Shown here piece after piece: positions 31,702 to 44,656 of a stretch of DNA of 64,000 nucleotides (positions are counted from its first letter, which is position 1; every line of letters starts with the position of its first letter). The translations under genes and the position numbers were made by a program. Under the pieces are notes generated by a model. It searched no databases. It saw only the letters and a list, made by a program, of their open reading frames with translations, and was not told where the DNA came from. Source of the stretch: Macquaria australasica (taxonomy: Eukaryota; Chordata; Actinopteri; Centrarchiformes; Percichthyidae); NCBI GenBank assembly GCA_005408345.1, contig SEMN01000567.1:62001-126000 (forward strand), given 5' to 3'.

Positions 31702-33013
31702 CACTCACATGCAGTTTGTACGTTGACAGACTTTGGTCACTGTAATCATTCCTCCAGTCCATGCTGGCCATAAAGCCATCCTTATCTAGTGTGACTAGCC
31801 TACACTGTAAAAGATGTGGGACAAAATCCAGTCCTCATTGCATTAAAACATTCCACAGTCAACAAGAGGACAGGAGGAATGATTACATAACTTTTGAAAC
31901 ATGCAAATGGTATGCGAGTATTGTACTAAGATAGACTTGAAAAAATCCAAACATATCCTTTAAAATGCAGATTGGAAATAGAGACTAGCTTAACAACAGT
32001 GCCACAGCTTGTGTTTTCAGCTTTACCTGCAAAATGATGGGGCAGAGAAGCATTACCATATGGGAACAGCCCACTGAGAGACAACGTTGAGCAGAGGTTG
32101 AGATAAGGTAACGTGCCTCTGGCGTTTTTATCTCAGCTCTGCCCTCAAGTCCAAAAGCAGCCTTCCAGTCTTTCATCTGATTGCGTATGCATATCAGTGT
32201 CACAGACAAACAAACACTCACACTGCCTACAGAGCTGACAGTGTTTTTAGGCTGTCTTTGTGTCTCTTCCATGAGATTGTAGCTGCACTGGCTTCCAGCC
32301 CTCCAATACAATACTCTCTCAGCAGGAATAATTTAATTTGTTGCGATTTTCCACACAGAACATTATCTATGCGAACAACACTTGAGCAATCACTCAGTAA
32401 TTTTGTTCAGGCTATCCAAAGAGATTAAGGAAATCACATCTTGGAGGAAACACGAAGAGTGCGAGGCTCCACATACTGTTGCTGTGTGTGACTTCTCTGA
32501 ACAACACGCTTAATTTGCATCACTCCCAAAAAGTTGGTGGCGATTTCTGCTCCTCCGCCCATTCACAACGCCTCAAGAGGTGGCTGGTAATCACTGCAAT
32601 TAACGTTCTTCTAATTAAGGCTTTGCTTAGTAGTGCCTTAATGGACCGCACAATACTGACAAATTAATCCATGCTCAGATAATAAATCTGATTTGACAAA
32701 GCACAAAATCATTAACCTCATGACCCAATGACAGTATCCAACCGAGTGTGTGAGATGCTGTGATTGGTGTCAGCTGGGGACAGGTCTCTTGTTGGCATCC
32801 ATCTTTGCTTTGAAACAATTAACAAGATTTCATTTCCAAATGTTTTGTGTTGCTGTGATGTTTTATATATTTGCAGGGATTGTCAGGAAAGCTTTTATAA
32901 TGCCAAACTGTACAGGTCGGTGCATTTCTGACTGTACTTGATGCTGTAGAACTGGCTACAGGTGGTATGTCATCATGTAAGGATAGGCTCTATGGCTACA
33001 TGGCTATATGGTG
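31702..33013. other. Non-coding region with no recognised gene
   Basis: No exon or clear repeat. 32596-32650 contains TTAACGTTCTTCTAATTAAG-type homeodomain-core motifs, possibly regulatory. This cannot be judged from one sequence. Confidence 0.4.
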
Positions 33014-33343
33014 TACTATTGTTCCAATTAAGGGAAATCTTAACGCTACAGCAATGATATTTCAGACAATAGCCCACTTCCAACTTTGTAGCAACAGTTT
33101 GGGGAAGGCCCTTTCCTGTTTGACAATGCATGCCTGACAACAAACACCCTGCACAATGCGAGGTTTCCCAAATTGGTGTGGATGAACTTGAATGGCCTGC
33201 ACAGAGCTCTGACCTCAACCCTATCAAACACTTCTGGGATGAACTGAAAGGCTGTTATAGCAGATGGTTTTGAAATTACATGTTCAACAATCACATATGG
33301 GTGTAATGTTTGAGTGTCCATATACATTTTGCTATGTACTGTA
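33014..33343 (+). pseudogene. Tc1/mariner transposase remnant
   Basis: The text follows the 3' half of a fish Tc1-like transposase gene. A TTGTTCCAATTAAGGGAAAT block is followed by CAACAGTTTGGGGAAGG and FDNA (the second catalytic Asp context). Then come WPAQSSDLNPI and HFWDELK. The catalytic Glu normally at 'NPIEHLW' is Lys here (AAA at 33226-33228). A large internal deletion removes the C-terminal part. The copy ends in GAGTGTCCATATACATTTTG (33312-33331) and TATGTACTGTA, resembling the terminal repeat of these elements. The transposase would cut and paste at TA sites; this copy is certainly inactive. Confidence 0.72.
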
Positions 33344-34524
33344 ATTACATCACAGCCAAAATAGTGTGTGATAGCAGATTTTTTAAGCAATCAAAAACAT
33401 AACCAGTTAATATTAGGTTTTGGTGTCAGCCCTGAGAATAAAACAGGCAGGGCTTCTTTCGAGACTCACCATTTTGTGCCAGTGTTGAATAGTCACACAG
33501 CTCCATTGTTCTTTCTCCGTCTCTCTCTGTTTTTCTCAGACTCACTGCACTGCTGCTGTAGCTCTCTCCACCTACATGTTTACAGCGCACAGAAGCCTTT
33601 TGTTGGAGGCTGTTAAAAGCCATTCTGGGAAATACAGGAAATTGCTAACTGAAGCAAAAGTTGACAACGCAGGTCGAGAGGAAATGGGTACACGGGAAAA
33701 TGTAAATTACAACACTTCAGCTACTGGAGCACAAGTTGGAAATCAGACAATTTTGATGTAGAACAATGTCGGAGCATCTGAGGGTGGATTCATGTCACTG
33801 AAGGCTCAGATCACCAAACCAGTAAAGAGGGCTCCAGACCCACAGGGGCTCCCAAGTCCCGCTTTCAATGCACATCAATGGGTCTTGGTAATTTGATTAA
33901 TTTCAAATTTATTAGGCATTTTGCACCTTTAAAACACAATATCCCATAATGTCCTGCATTATTGCCTAATCTTGAGGCCCTGTCTTGTAGATGGGCTCTG
34001 TGAAAACAGAAAACGTACATTGTGCACATTCCTTAATTATGTAATGAAGCTGCAAAGTATAGGCTTCTGTTTGCACTGTACTTAATGAGAGTTTGGAGGT
34101 GATGGGCATGTGCATAATGCACAGAGGGCGGTAAGGCGGGGTTAGGAGATTAACAAGGGCACAGAAGCAAATAACCCCTAACTGGTTAATTAGTTATGTA
34201 TCATAAAGCAACAATTTGAGCCCAGTCACCCCATGTACACTTGGTAGATGTATGTTGGTGACAACAGCCCAATCAATGGGAAGACCAGAACCTGTGCATA
34301 TTATTATCCTTGGATCTAATCTTAATACCAGATAGATGCTGCTCACAATTCTTCAGGGAGGCTCCCACTGCGCTGTGATTGCTAAATTAAGCAGTGAATA
34401 CCATGTGTTGTGGTGCACATGACTCCCGACCAAAACAGGTCAGCCAGAAAGAGAACAGAGATCCACATCATGCTTCTGACTGCTTCCCCAAAGCCTCACA
34501 GTTTAGTTTCTGCACACGCAGGGG

Positions 34525-34564
<40 letters not shown>

Positions 34565-37500
34565 CTTTATACAGTAGATAAAGTGGTTTCTACCTTCTGA
34601 AGAAAGTGAATTTATAAGTCTAGTTTTAAGACTCACTATGAATGAAAAAAAAGGGTTTGCAAGCTTGTAAACATCCTACATCCTACTTGCAGACCTGTTT
34701 TTCAAAATAAGACTTTCCATTAAAATGATGGCAAATCTGTGAAATGCATGGGTTAAATTTAATTTTATTGCATGAACCCATTTCTTCTTTTTTATTTGCT
34801 CCATGATTTTGCTTAGTAACTTTTAAAAAAAATACAAACAATAAGCAGTAATTACATCCAGCAGCATTATGACTTGCTAAATTAAGTTGTATAAATCAGG
34901 TCAACCGTCACTGGGATATATATCACAGAAATGTTAGAGAGCCAAATGTATGACTCATGTACACAACAGTCACTTTTGTTTCTCATATTTTGCTTTTTAG
35001 GTTTGGGTCTGAGCCAGTGTGTGCTGGTCATAATAGGGGTGCTTTTGAATTACACAAATGTCATTAGCATAAATTCCACATTTCTGCAAATAGTCTCCCA
35101 TACACTTTGCATAGCTTTGTAAAATTAGCCTCTATTAAGAGATTGTTCCAGTCTCTGATATTTTACAATGAATGTGACCTTTAGTGATGTTTGCTGCTGT
35201 AATCCTGCAGCAGAGGAAAGCTCCTCATACCTTTCAAAGCGACCATGCTCTGCACTCACACATATATGCATTCTTAATAATTCAATGTGCTCCTAGGTGA
35301 CATTGGCAGAGGAATGATCTACAATGTGGCCCATATTGGGAATAGCACTTAGACCTCATCCTAGATATTGTTTGTTTGGTGCATAGTCAATATGGTGGCA
35401 GCTCTATCTCTATGATTGATAAGGTCTTCGGTATAGGCCCCAGCTTTCCATTAGAGGAGAATGCTTCTCACTGATTTATGCTGTCATGCGAGCAGCTCAT
35501 TTCCTCATAATCCTTTGTTTTTTAACTGTGTTTACAATTGGGCTCCGTTCTCCTCGACCAGAAGCTTCTTCTAACAATCCTCCTCCTTTTGTCTCTTTTC
35601 CAATATTCCTTCATTAAATGTTTTAAGTCGGTAGCTGCCGTGCTCTTGGGAAGAAGATTGAGTGTTGAATACACTTCTTCATTTCATTTATTTACACATT
35701 TGTGCAGAGCACATCTCACTGTGCTAGGTGGGTTTGTGTGGTCGTGGGCTGACACACACATTTTGCTTGGCACAAGGCCACGAGGGACACCAGCGAACAG
35801 CTGTTCCTGGAGCGGTGGGTTCTCCCAGCAAGGCAGACGGAGCTACCGGTGCTGCAGTGTGTGCGTGTCTGTGTGTGTCTACTCAGTAACTTAACAGTCA
35901 AGAGGCCATATGGACACTCTTACATTTATTTAGTTTTCACAGGAATAGATTCATTCTGTAGCAAATTCAGCTAACTGCACTGTATCTCCATGCTTGTGTC
36001 ATTGTGTCATCTCAGTATTGAATTTTAATTACTTACAAGACATTTGGTGTATCCAGTTCCTATAATCAGGACTTTTATCAGAGCCCTGTTTTTTTTTGAA
36101 AATTGAACAATCACCTGAGTGAATGGAATTGCTCAATGACTGGAAAATCTAAAACTCTGTTCCCTTGAGCTCTTGCTGTTGCAGCGCCACTTTCTGTTTT
36201 CAACCAAACCAACATGGAAGCAAAGCGAAATTACAGCACCAGGGGCAAATTGCTTGTATATTTAATTCTGTATGGATGGGAGGGTGCAGTGGAGTGCAGG
36301 GAGCTAGGAATTGTGAATGCATTTTAGTATACTCCTTTCTGAATTCATTGTGCACATTTGTGATTGTAAATAATGAGCGGTGTTGCAAATAGTGAATTCC
36401 CAGGGATAGGAAACTCTTCCCAGATGCAGCTAGTGTTAGTGGGCAAGAGGAAGCTCGGCTAATTGAATTCTCCAGTCCAGTGGTGAAGATGGCTGCGCTC
36501 AGCAGCCAAAGTGCTGCAGATACTTGACTCGTGACAGAGGTCCATTAAAGACTGGAGGCCCACCAGTGGCCAAACAGCTGACTGGAATTCATAAACATCA
36601 CACATTCACACACCGAATCTCAGAGGAGACACAGACCATTAAGTTTACATTTTCCAAGTTAAAGTTACAGTTTGCAACTTTATTCTTCACATTGTTTGCT
36701 GTTCACAATGGTTCCCCTTCGTTTTCCCTAGCTATCTGACTTATTTTTTGGCAATGTTGCCGGATTCCCATATCTCAGCAATTAATTTGGTGAGTACAAT
36801 GTTATTATGACAGTACCAATAGGAACAATGGCCAAAACTAAGAAAATAAGATAAGTTGTTTTCTTGAATATCTCCTACTGGAACAATAATTCCAAAAATT
36901 GGGTTTACTATATAAATGGAATTTCTCCCAGCACTTCTGACCCTTTATCATCTTCCCCCAGGGGGGAAACTAGTTAGTATGGTCAGCTATGCAATATAAC
37001 AAGATACACAGACAGCTCACAGCAGACAACATATGAAAGACATCATGCCACAAACTATAGTAACACTAAGACACAAACTAACACATATTCCAAGAGGACA
37101 TACGTAAGTGGAGCTCAGAGGCCAGTCTAGCCACTAAACCTAAATAAAATCAATTAATAATCTAATACCACTGGCAAACACTGCTGATTCATATTTCCAC
37201 ATGCAAATGACATTGTGGTGAATGTTTGCAGCAAGGTTCTTGTTGGCATGTTGCATTAAATGACTGCTACTGTTGTTCTACTTAGTATTTGACAAGGTAT
37301 ACTGGCAAATGTACAGTGTGACTGCATTCATTACAAACAGTTATACAGTTAAATTTTAAAGGTGACGTTTGGGGTTTTTTTCTAAAAAAACAAAAAAAAA
37401 ACATCTGCAGCATATGGTGGGGCATGGTACACCACACACCAGCTGTAAAGTCAGTTCAAAACAGAACCAGTGCGCAAGCAGTGAAATGTTTCCTGCCATG

Positions 37501-37734
37501 TTTGTATTTTCTTGCACTTCATTGGAACATTTCCCAACATTTGGCTGATTCGATAAACAATATGGTAACACACAAGGTTTGACAAAAACCTCCCCATCTT
37601 TGCACCAATGTGTGCACTTTATTTTGAAGACACAAGATTGTCAGATGGATTTAAATGTTTGTTATTGTTAAGTTAAATACCTATTTTAAAGCCTGTTTTG
37701 TTTTGTTGGCCTTTTGTTGGTCTATGTCCAGTAA
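33344..37734. other. Non-coding region with no recognised gene
   Basis: It contains a (GT)n run at 34532-34560 and otherwise unremarkable AT-rich DNA. Frames at 33368-33616 and 35538-35894 carry no recognisable domain and lack splice context. Confidence 0.45.
34532..34560. repeat. (GT)n microsatellite
   Basis: About 14 GT units, preceded by an interrupted GGGTGTGTTTGTG. Confidence 0.95.
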
Positions 37735-38105
37735 ATTCCAGCATCAGCATGCTAACATGCTCACAACGAACAATGTGATTATGCTGATGTCTTCGTTTAG
37801 TATGTTAATATGCTAACAATTGCTAAGTATGGTTACACATAAAGTATAGCAGAAGCTGATGGGAATAAACCAAAGTACTCCTCAAATGAAAATCTTGACC
37901 TGATAATGGCACTCAAGGAAATGTTATGGGATCAACAAAGTTATTACAATTAATTTTGTGGGGAAGATGAATGTCTGCACCCAATTTCAAGGCAATCTAT
38001 CCAATAGTTGTTGGGAAATTTCAGACTGGACCATGACCATGGACATGATCAACTGACTGAGCAACATTGCCCTCCTTTGAGCCTCACCTCTAGCATGGCT
38101 GACAG
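37735..38105 (+). mobile_element. Dispersed repeat 'CATGCTAACATG', copy 1
   Basis: It contains, in order, CATGCTAACATGCTCACAAC, GCTGATGGGAATAAACCAAA, TTGACCTGATAATGGCACTC, CAAAGTTATTACAATTAATT, CAATCTATCCAATAGTTGTT and CTCTAGCATGGCTGACA. The same ordered blocks occur at 40695-41400 and 42780-43170. Confidence 0.65.
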
Positions 38106-40694
38106 TTACCTGTTTTAAGTAATAGCACTCACTAATGTGATGTACAATCTTTTTGTTTATGTGGCCATTTTACCTTGATTTCTATGCTCGACCATTGGTT
38201 ATGTGTTGGCAATCAACACAATTGTTGCCAGAAGCTTGCAGTGGCAAACCTTTCTTGAAAAACTCTTCATTTTGCCACTAGCCTAGCTTGGATGAAGGCT
38301 TCTGCAGGTTATTGTCTTTTTCCTTGAAGTGTCAGACACACTGTAAACTTTGTAATGATTTTGAGACTAAGCAGATGACTTTCACTCACCGCCTGAGTGT
38401 GCTGTAATTGTGGAAAGGACTACTTTAATTTCCTGCAGTGTATGATGTGCACTGTGAATTATATTTTGTCTTATTGGAGCTGCATGTATTGTGCTCAAGC
38501 TCTTGTAATATTCCAGAGCTCATTTCTCCTTTTATAAAGTTTTTTGACTCTCGTGTTTCAAACAGTGTGTAAAGAAGTTAATATCAAGCTTAATGCAAAA
38601 TAAAAATGAGAGTGGTTGTTTATGAGATTTCCCCTGTCACTGGAAGAACTGTTGCCCTCAGGTGGTGTGTAAGCATTACGTAACAGACAATACAGGGCAG
38701 TGTGGGATGGAGCTGGAAAAGACTCGAGACAAGAAAGCAAGCCGTGGCTTTCTCCAGAGACCCGCGTGAGAAAACAGAGAAATGCTCATCATGATGCATT
38801 GAGAGAGGTTGTTTGAGTATCACACAATTGAAAGCAAAATATGTAGGAAGGAATGAAAATATATTATTTTTTAATACAAAACAGAATTGTAAGGCTGTGG
38901 GTCTTAAGTCAAACTCCTTCCAGTTGGCTGCTATGACAAACACATGTCAAAAACTGTGCTCTCAAAACTTTTTAGTGCTGAGAAACACACACGGCGTTGT
39001 AATATTTCATTTTACAACGCCTTTTGAACTCAAGTAAGTCATTCTTTTCCTTGTCTCAGCGAGACAATCAATGAAGGGCAGGCTAAGAGTAGGAAAGTGT
39101 GCATGTTTTATTCACTCTCGCAGAGTGATATCAAGCCTTGTTGGAAACCCCTGTCTTCGTCCCAGGGGCAGAGTGTTGTGGTGTGCTAATGGATTTTGTA
39201 ACAAGGGCGCATCTCTGGGCGGTTTGAAGATGCAATTATGCTGGTAATGGTAGTGCCACTGCAAAGTGAATGCATCAGCAGGAGCGAAAATGATCATATA
39301 CAAGACCCCAGCAGTGTGCAGCATGACAAGTTTAATTGCGTGTCTCTAATCCTAACTTCAAATAACATTCTTTGTACACTGTTGGAGACACACTGTATTG
39401 TCCCGATGACAAAGATAGATGGTTATTTCAAGATTATCATCATTTCCAACATCAAAACTTGATGTTTTGTAGCTGATTATGACAAGGTGGGAGTAGAAGG
39501 AAATCGTGTTTTACTGCACTCAAAGGCTATAATTCATGTAATGCCCCATAACAATCCATTTTCTTTGTTATTTTGGATAAATGTTTTGAGAATGAGGCTT
39601 TTACTGTGTCAGATGATGATGCTCACTATGTTCACTCCTTGTACAGAAAGTACCCTGAGCTGGAAAAAAGACGAGAGGGAAAAAAAAGGTGGTGAATGTT
39701 TCACTCTGAATTTGGCCTAACTTTATAGCATATGAGGAACAGAACATATCCAGGACTGAATAATGCAGACAACCTTCAAAGAGACAATAGGTTTATAATA
39801 ATTCAAAAGGACAATAACAGTAAGATGCTTGACGTTGAGTTATCATATCTGACCAGCTTTGATGTTGAGGTGCAAATCTTGTCTCCAAACATGTGTTCGC
39901 ATGATAAGCACTGTGCCAGGGAGGGAGCTCTACATACAGCCATGCTCATAATCTGCCTGTGATGTTTTTTTCTCCATTGGAGTTGTTAAAATGAAGATAG
40001 GAAATGAGGTCAGTAAAATAGGAGACTCATTTTTTGGGAAACCGTCTCATTGGTTAACTGCTCTGTTCAGTAATGATCCGTGTGTTTTTGGAAAAATGCT
40101 TGTAGAAAATCCCGGTTTTGCCAGCTACTAAAGATGTGTATCTGTTCCTCTCAGAAGATTCTATGCACATCTAGATACATGACCCACAGTCCGATTCAAA
40201 GCCAATTTGATATGATTCAGCTGCGTTGTGCATTCAGCTCATACTCAATAGGATTTGATATTTTTACTTCAGAAACCACACATGAAAGTGCATTAGTTTT
40301 AAGTAGCTACATAAATAAAGAAACTTTATAAAGAATCTTTTTCGGTACAAATAAAAAGAAAGCCCCAAAGCTTTATGAAGCTTCATTCGCCCATTACTAG
40401 GTGTCGCCGCCATTTTTACGTCCACTGAGTCTTCAACTCTGAACTTGTCAGGACTCAGTTGTTTGAAATAACAAGCCTCTGGCCAAACTGTCTGCCTGTT
40501 GTTATGTAGAGAACAGAAGCTGTCAGTCAAGGTTAAGGGGGCCATGATGGTGTGATTGCATTGAAAGTGACCAATCATAAGTGGGCAAGTGCCTCCCTTG
40601 GTTTCCACCCCCAAATTGTCAAAAGTCAGGTCAATTTGAGTGAGCAGAATTCAACTTCGAGGGCAGAGTTAAACCTGTGAGAGCGTGTATGCCC
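38106..40694. other. Non-coding region with no recognised gene
   Basis: Nothing supportable as a gene. 40370-40620 (with GTGTCGCCGCCATTTTTACG at 40401) looks like another dispersed element, but I cannot place its ends. Confidence 0.4.
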
Positions 40695-41400
40695 TCCAGC
40701 GCTCGCTAATGTTAACATGCTGAAGTTCAGCAGGTTCGCCATCTTAGTTTAGCCTGTTACCATGCTAACATTTACTATTTAGCATTAAACACAAAGTACA
40801 GCGATGGCTGATGGGAATGTCTTTTTAAGAGCAAAAAGTCAAGCACTTTCAAGGTACCTAAACCAAACATTTCCAGACTCTCAAACCCTTTATCATCATA
40901 TCTAAATTGTTCCTATAAATGCCAGGAGACAACAAACAAATATGACATTTCAAATATTAAACGACTTTTGGTTTACATGAGTGATTGTGTAGATAATGAG
41001 ATACCAGATTATATTGAAAATCAAGAATTTTTCAAGGAGTATATTTGAATTCAAGCATATTCCTAACGCTGAAAACATAACGGTAAAGATTAAGCATTTT
41101 CCAAACTTTCAAGACTGTACGGACCCTGTGTTGGTCATGAACCAAAGTAATGTATTGGGCAAATTACAAAATTTGACCTGATGATGGCGCTAGATGAAAG
41201 GTTGCTGTATGACCAAAGTTATTAGAATTTATTCTCTGTGGACCTTGACTAGCATATTACACAGCAATACATCCCGTACTTGTCAAGATATTTCACTCAA
41301 AACCAAAAATGTCAAACTCATGTCAGAGCTAGAGGAAAAGTCTTGGGAGCACTAGTCATTAGGATTCACTCACTGAATAAGTGAAACCTTGACCTACTAC
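40695..41400 (+). mobile_element. Dispersed repeat 'CATGCTAACATG', copy 2 (interrupted)
   Basis: The left part (40695-40850) carries AACATGCTGAAGTTCAGCAG, CATGCTAACATTTACTATTT and GCTGATGGGAATG. About 280 bp of unrelated sequence follow. The right part (about 41130-41400) carries TTGACCTGATGATGGCGCTA, CCAAAGTTATTAGAATTTAT and GATATTTCACTCAAAACCAA. Confidence 0.6.
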
Positions 41401-41479
41401 AGAAAAAGTCAGCATCACCAAAATAGGCAGCTGGAAACCACAATAAGGCAGTGCATTGCATTGTGCAATAGCCCACAAC

Positions 41480-42017
41480 TTAAAAATAGGCCAAGTACAA
41501 TAACTTCGGTTTTGTCTGAGTTTAACATCAGAAAATTGCAGGTCATCCAGGTTTTTATGTCCTTAAGGCATGCTTGAAGTTTAGCTAATTGATTGGTTTC
41601 ATCTGGCTTGATCGATAAATATAATTGGGTATCATCTGCATAACAATGAAAATTTATGGAGTGCTTCCTAATAATATTGCCTAAAGGAAGCATATATAAG
41701 GTGAATAGAATTGGTCCAAGCACAGAACCTTGTGGAACTCCGTGACTAACTTTGGCGTGCATAGATGATTCATCGTTAACATGTACAAACTGATATCGAT
41801 CTAATAAATAGGAGTTAAACCAGCTTAGTGCAGTACCTTTAATGCCAATAAAATGTTCTAGTCTCTGTAATAGAATGTGATGGTCAATGGTATCGAATGC
41901 GGCACTAAGATCTAGTAATTCAAGTACAGAGACAAGTCCTTTGTCGGATGCAATTAGAAGGTCATTTGTAACTTTCACCAGTGCTGTCTCTGTGCTATGA
42001 TGCACTCTAAATCCTCC
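41480..42017 (-). pseudogene. L2/CR1-like LINE reverse transcriptase fragment
   Basis: The minus strand encodes an unbroken internal piece of a non-LTR retrotransposon ORF2. In order it shows GFRVHHSTETAL, LDLSAAFDTIDHHIL (first catalytic Asp), WFNSYLLDRYQFV, GVPQGSVLGPILFTLYMLPLG and CYADDTQLYL (catalytic DD, about 41642-41631). LNSDKTEVIVLG closes the fragment. These blocks are typical of the L2/Maui-like group in fish; CR1/Rex-like cannot be excluded. The 5' end (endonuclease) and the 3' end are missing. Flanking sequence is unrelated on both sides, so both ends are truncated and the fragment may have been displaced after insertion. The intact frame suggests fairly recent activity of the family. 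Confidence 0.88.
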
Positions 42018-42779
42018 ATCTCAAGGTAGGGGCCAAGTCTTACACCCTTCCCATGGACTATACAATTACTGTCAAGGCTGCAGTCAGAGCTGTGAAAAGT
42101 GCTGGAATACAAGCTGTTCTTGGCTTCATCTGCTGGGTACAACCAAGAAGGAACTGTCAGTGAAACATGAGCCCTCCCAAAGCAAACATGTGCTGTGGAT
42201 GTAGTTTTCGACTCAAACATAGTTGTTCATGCAAGAAGTGGATGTACAGGTACTATGTGCTATGTGTAGCATTGAGCATACTGTATGTGGATTTGACTTG
42301 TGATATACAGTACTTTTGTGTTCTACTAATTTCAGAGATTTTAAATTGAAACTTACATTTTCTAATACATTGTGCCCTTAGTCAGCTTCTTTAAATCTAA
42401 ACATTTTTGTAGCAAGAATTATTATTTAACAGCAGTTAGCCCATAGAATACCAAAACGTTACCATCATTATTATAAGGCAGACTATACTCGTCATTTCTA
42501 CATTCAGGCAACCGCTGTTTTCCATTTATTTCAGTACACATGATGTTCACTGTGATGGATTACCTAACTTGAAAAGGTCTTTGCAAGTTGACTCATATTG
42601 CAGTAAATTAATTGAAAGCAATGGCTCCCAGAAGGAAGGAACAAGACATTCAAGAAGTGTCAAGAGCCAAACTAGCAGCTCTGTGAGGCTGCACTGCTCA
42701 TTGTAATGAAAACCAAATCACGGGATGGATGAATGTTGAGGTCCTTTACAGATGTGCTCATGCAAAAAAAAAAAAAAAA
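42018..42779. other. Non-coding region with no recognised gene
   Basis: Nothing recognised. The block ends at a poly(A) run (42764-42780) that could be the tail of a retroposed sequence. Confidence 0.4.
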
Positions 42780-43170
42780 ATAGCGGTTATTATGCTAATA
42801 TGCTCGCAACGACAATGTTAATGCTGATAATAGCAGCTAAAAGTTACCTTGTTCCCCAACTTAGTTGAGCGTGTTAGCATGCTAAGATTTGCTGACCGCA
42901 ATGTAATTCATCTTTCAGGTAGTTTTGAAGGTATTTGGTCATAAGAAAGTATTGGACAAACTCAAATTTAGACCAGATTATGGCTATAGATGAAAAGTCA
43001 GAGGATCCAAGTCACTATATTACAATCAATTCTGTGGGGAATGTGAATTTGTGCACAAAATTTACACTGTAATTCAATTCAATACCTGTATGTACTTCAC
43101 TCTGGACCCAAATGGTGGGCCGACTAACCAACAGTGTAACCCCTAGAGCCATGCTGCTAGCATGGCTAAT
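42780..43170 (+). mobile_element. Dispersed repeat 'CATGCTAACATG', copy 3
   Basis: TTATGCTAATATGCTCGCAA, GTTAGCATGCTAAGATTTGC, AGTATTGGACAAACTCAAAT, TAGATGAAAAGTCAGAGGAT, ATTACAATCAATTCTGTGGG and CATGCTGCTAGCATGGCTAA occur in the same order as in copies 1 and 2. Confidence 0.65.
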
Positions 43171-44656
43171 AAGTAATTCCAAAAAAAAACAACAACAAAA
43201 AAAAAACACATGCTTCACACTTTCACAAATCTTCAGTAGCAATGAAGACATGATGTTCCTTCTACTGAATGTGTAGTGCAGTACAGCACTAATGAATGTT
43301 ACAATCAATATTTATAACACTTACTGTTATATCATAATTGAATGCAACTATCTGGACCATATGATATTTAGTAGAAAAACAGAATAATTAGCAAATCACC
43401 ATATTGGTCTAACCCAAGTATGGAGTTATCAGAGGGAATGTGAAATCACTCCGTGCCTGTCATTTTGGCAAGACAGTGGCAGTACCTGAGGCTGCCTACA
43501 GGCCAGGTCTGCTCCACTGGAGTTTCCCCTGGGCTTCTTCCCACCACCTGCTCTCCCAGCTGTGATGGAGCAGCTCCAAAAGCCCTGTTTAGTATTCTGC
43601 CATCCACAAGGAAAGGAAAGGAACTTTAGTCTAGCTCCATTTGTTTCTGTAACTCAATAAGTGACATGATTGAAAGGTACAGAGAAGAAAAGAGGATTGT
43701 CTGGGGAGGCTGAGAATGTGGCTTATCGCCAGATTATAGACGCTCCTGTATTTTGACAGGCAGGCAGCAGAGAACAGATACCATATCTCCACAACATCTG
43801 GAAATGGAGGGAATTTTATGATGTCAATGATACAAAGCTTTTTGAGGTTTTACCCAATTCCCCGCTGCCTCTGGTTATTGTGTCTCTCCAGCCACAGACT
43901 CTTCTCCCATGGGTGCTAGTATAAGCCGTCAGTGGAACTCATACATAACAAACATGCCTTTTCATGTTTGTTTGTGTTCTCCCATTTGGATGCTTATCGC
44001 AGGTGGGATTGTACCTCTGCTGTGAAACACTGACATTTGACTTGACTTGCTCATTACAAGGAGGTACATGAATATTAAAACACTGTCACAGCTCAGTGCC
44101 GGTGACTGGCAGTTCCATTTGGATTTTCCTATTCTGTCATAAATAGGACAGAGAAAGAGAGCATGACAAAGATCAATAACTTCTCTCTGCGCTTGTTTAT
44201 CCTTACCAAGAGCTTACTTTTATGGTACTGTCAAAAATGTGTCCCTGTGTTACATGTTATTCACAGCAGGAATCCAATCTCTTCTGTGTGAAAACACTGG
44301 TTGGCCTATGCACTTGTTAGTTAAGCTGGTCTATCAACCTGCAATGTTGGACTGGGTGCATACACTGGCTTGAATATACTGGGCATGTGAATTGCATAAT
44401 TCGTCCCACAAGAGTGACCAATCAAGGGGTTGCTCTGAAAGGGTAGAGCACTGATTTTCCCAGACAAGAGGATAGGAAAAAGCCATTTTCTGTAGTTTTT
44501 TAAACAGAAAATGGCTTTTAACATTTCTTTTAATCTGAAATTATACTGTCATCTGTCATATATGCTGTTGCTTCTTAAAACTATTAAAACTGCAACTGCA
44601 AAGTGCAAAGTACTTAAAGAAACTACTGCAGAAGTATTCAAATCCATTAGTTGAAA
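43171..44656. other. Non-coding region with no recognised gene
   Basis: It contains poly(A/CAA)-rich runs at 43180-43208. No exon or other repeat was recognised. Confidence 0.45.

Noticed and set aside
34666..34680. miR-30-like TGTAAACATCCTACA
   Set aside because: Fifteen bases match the miR-30 5p start, but no complementary 3p arm or hairpin is found downstream.
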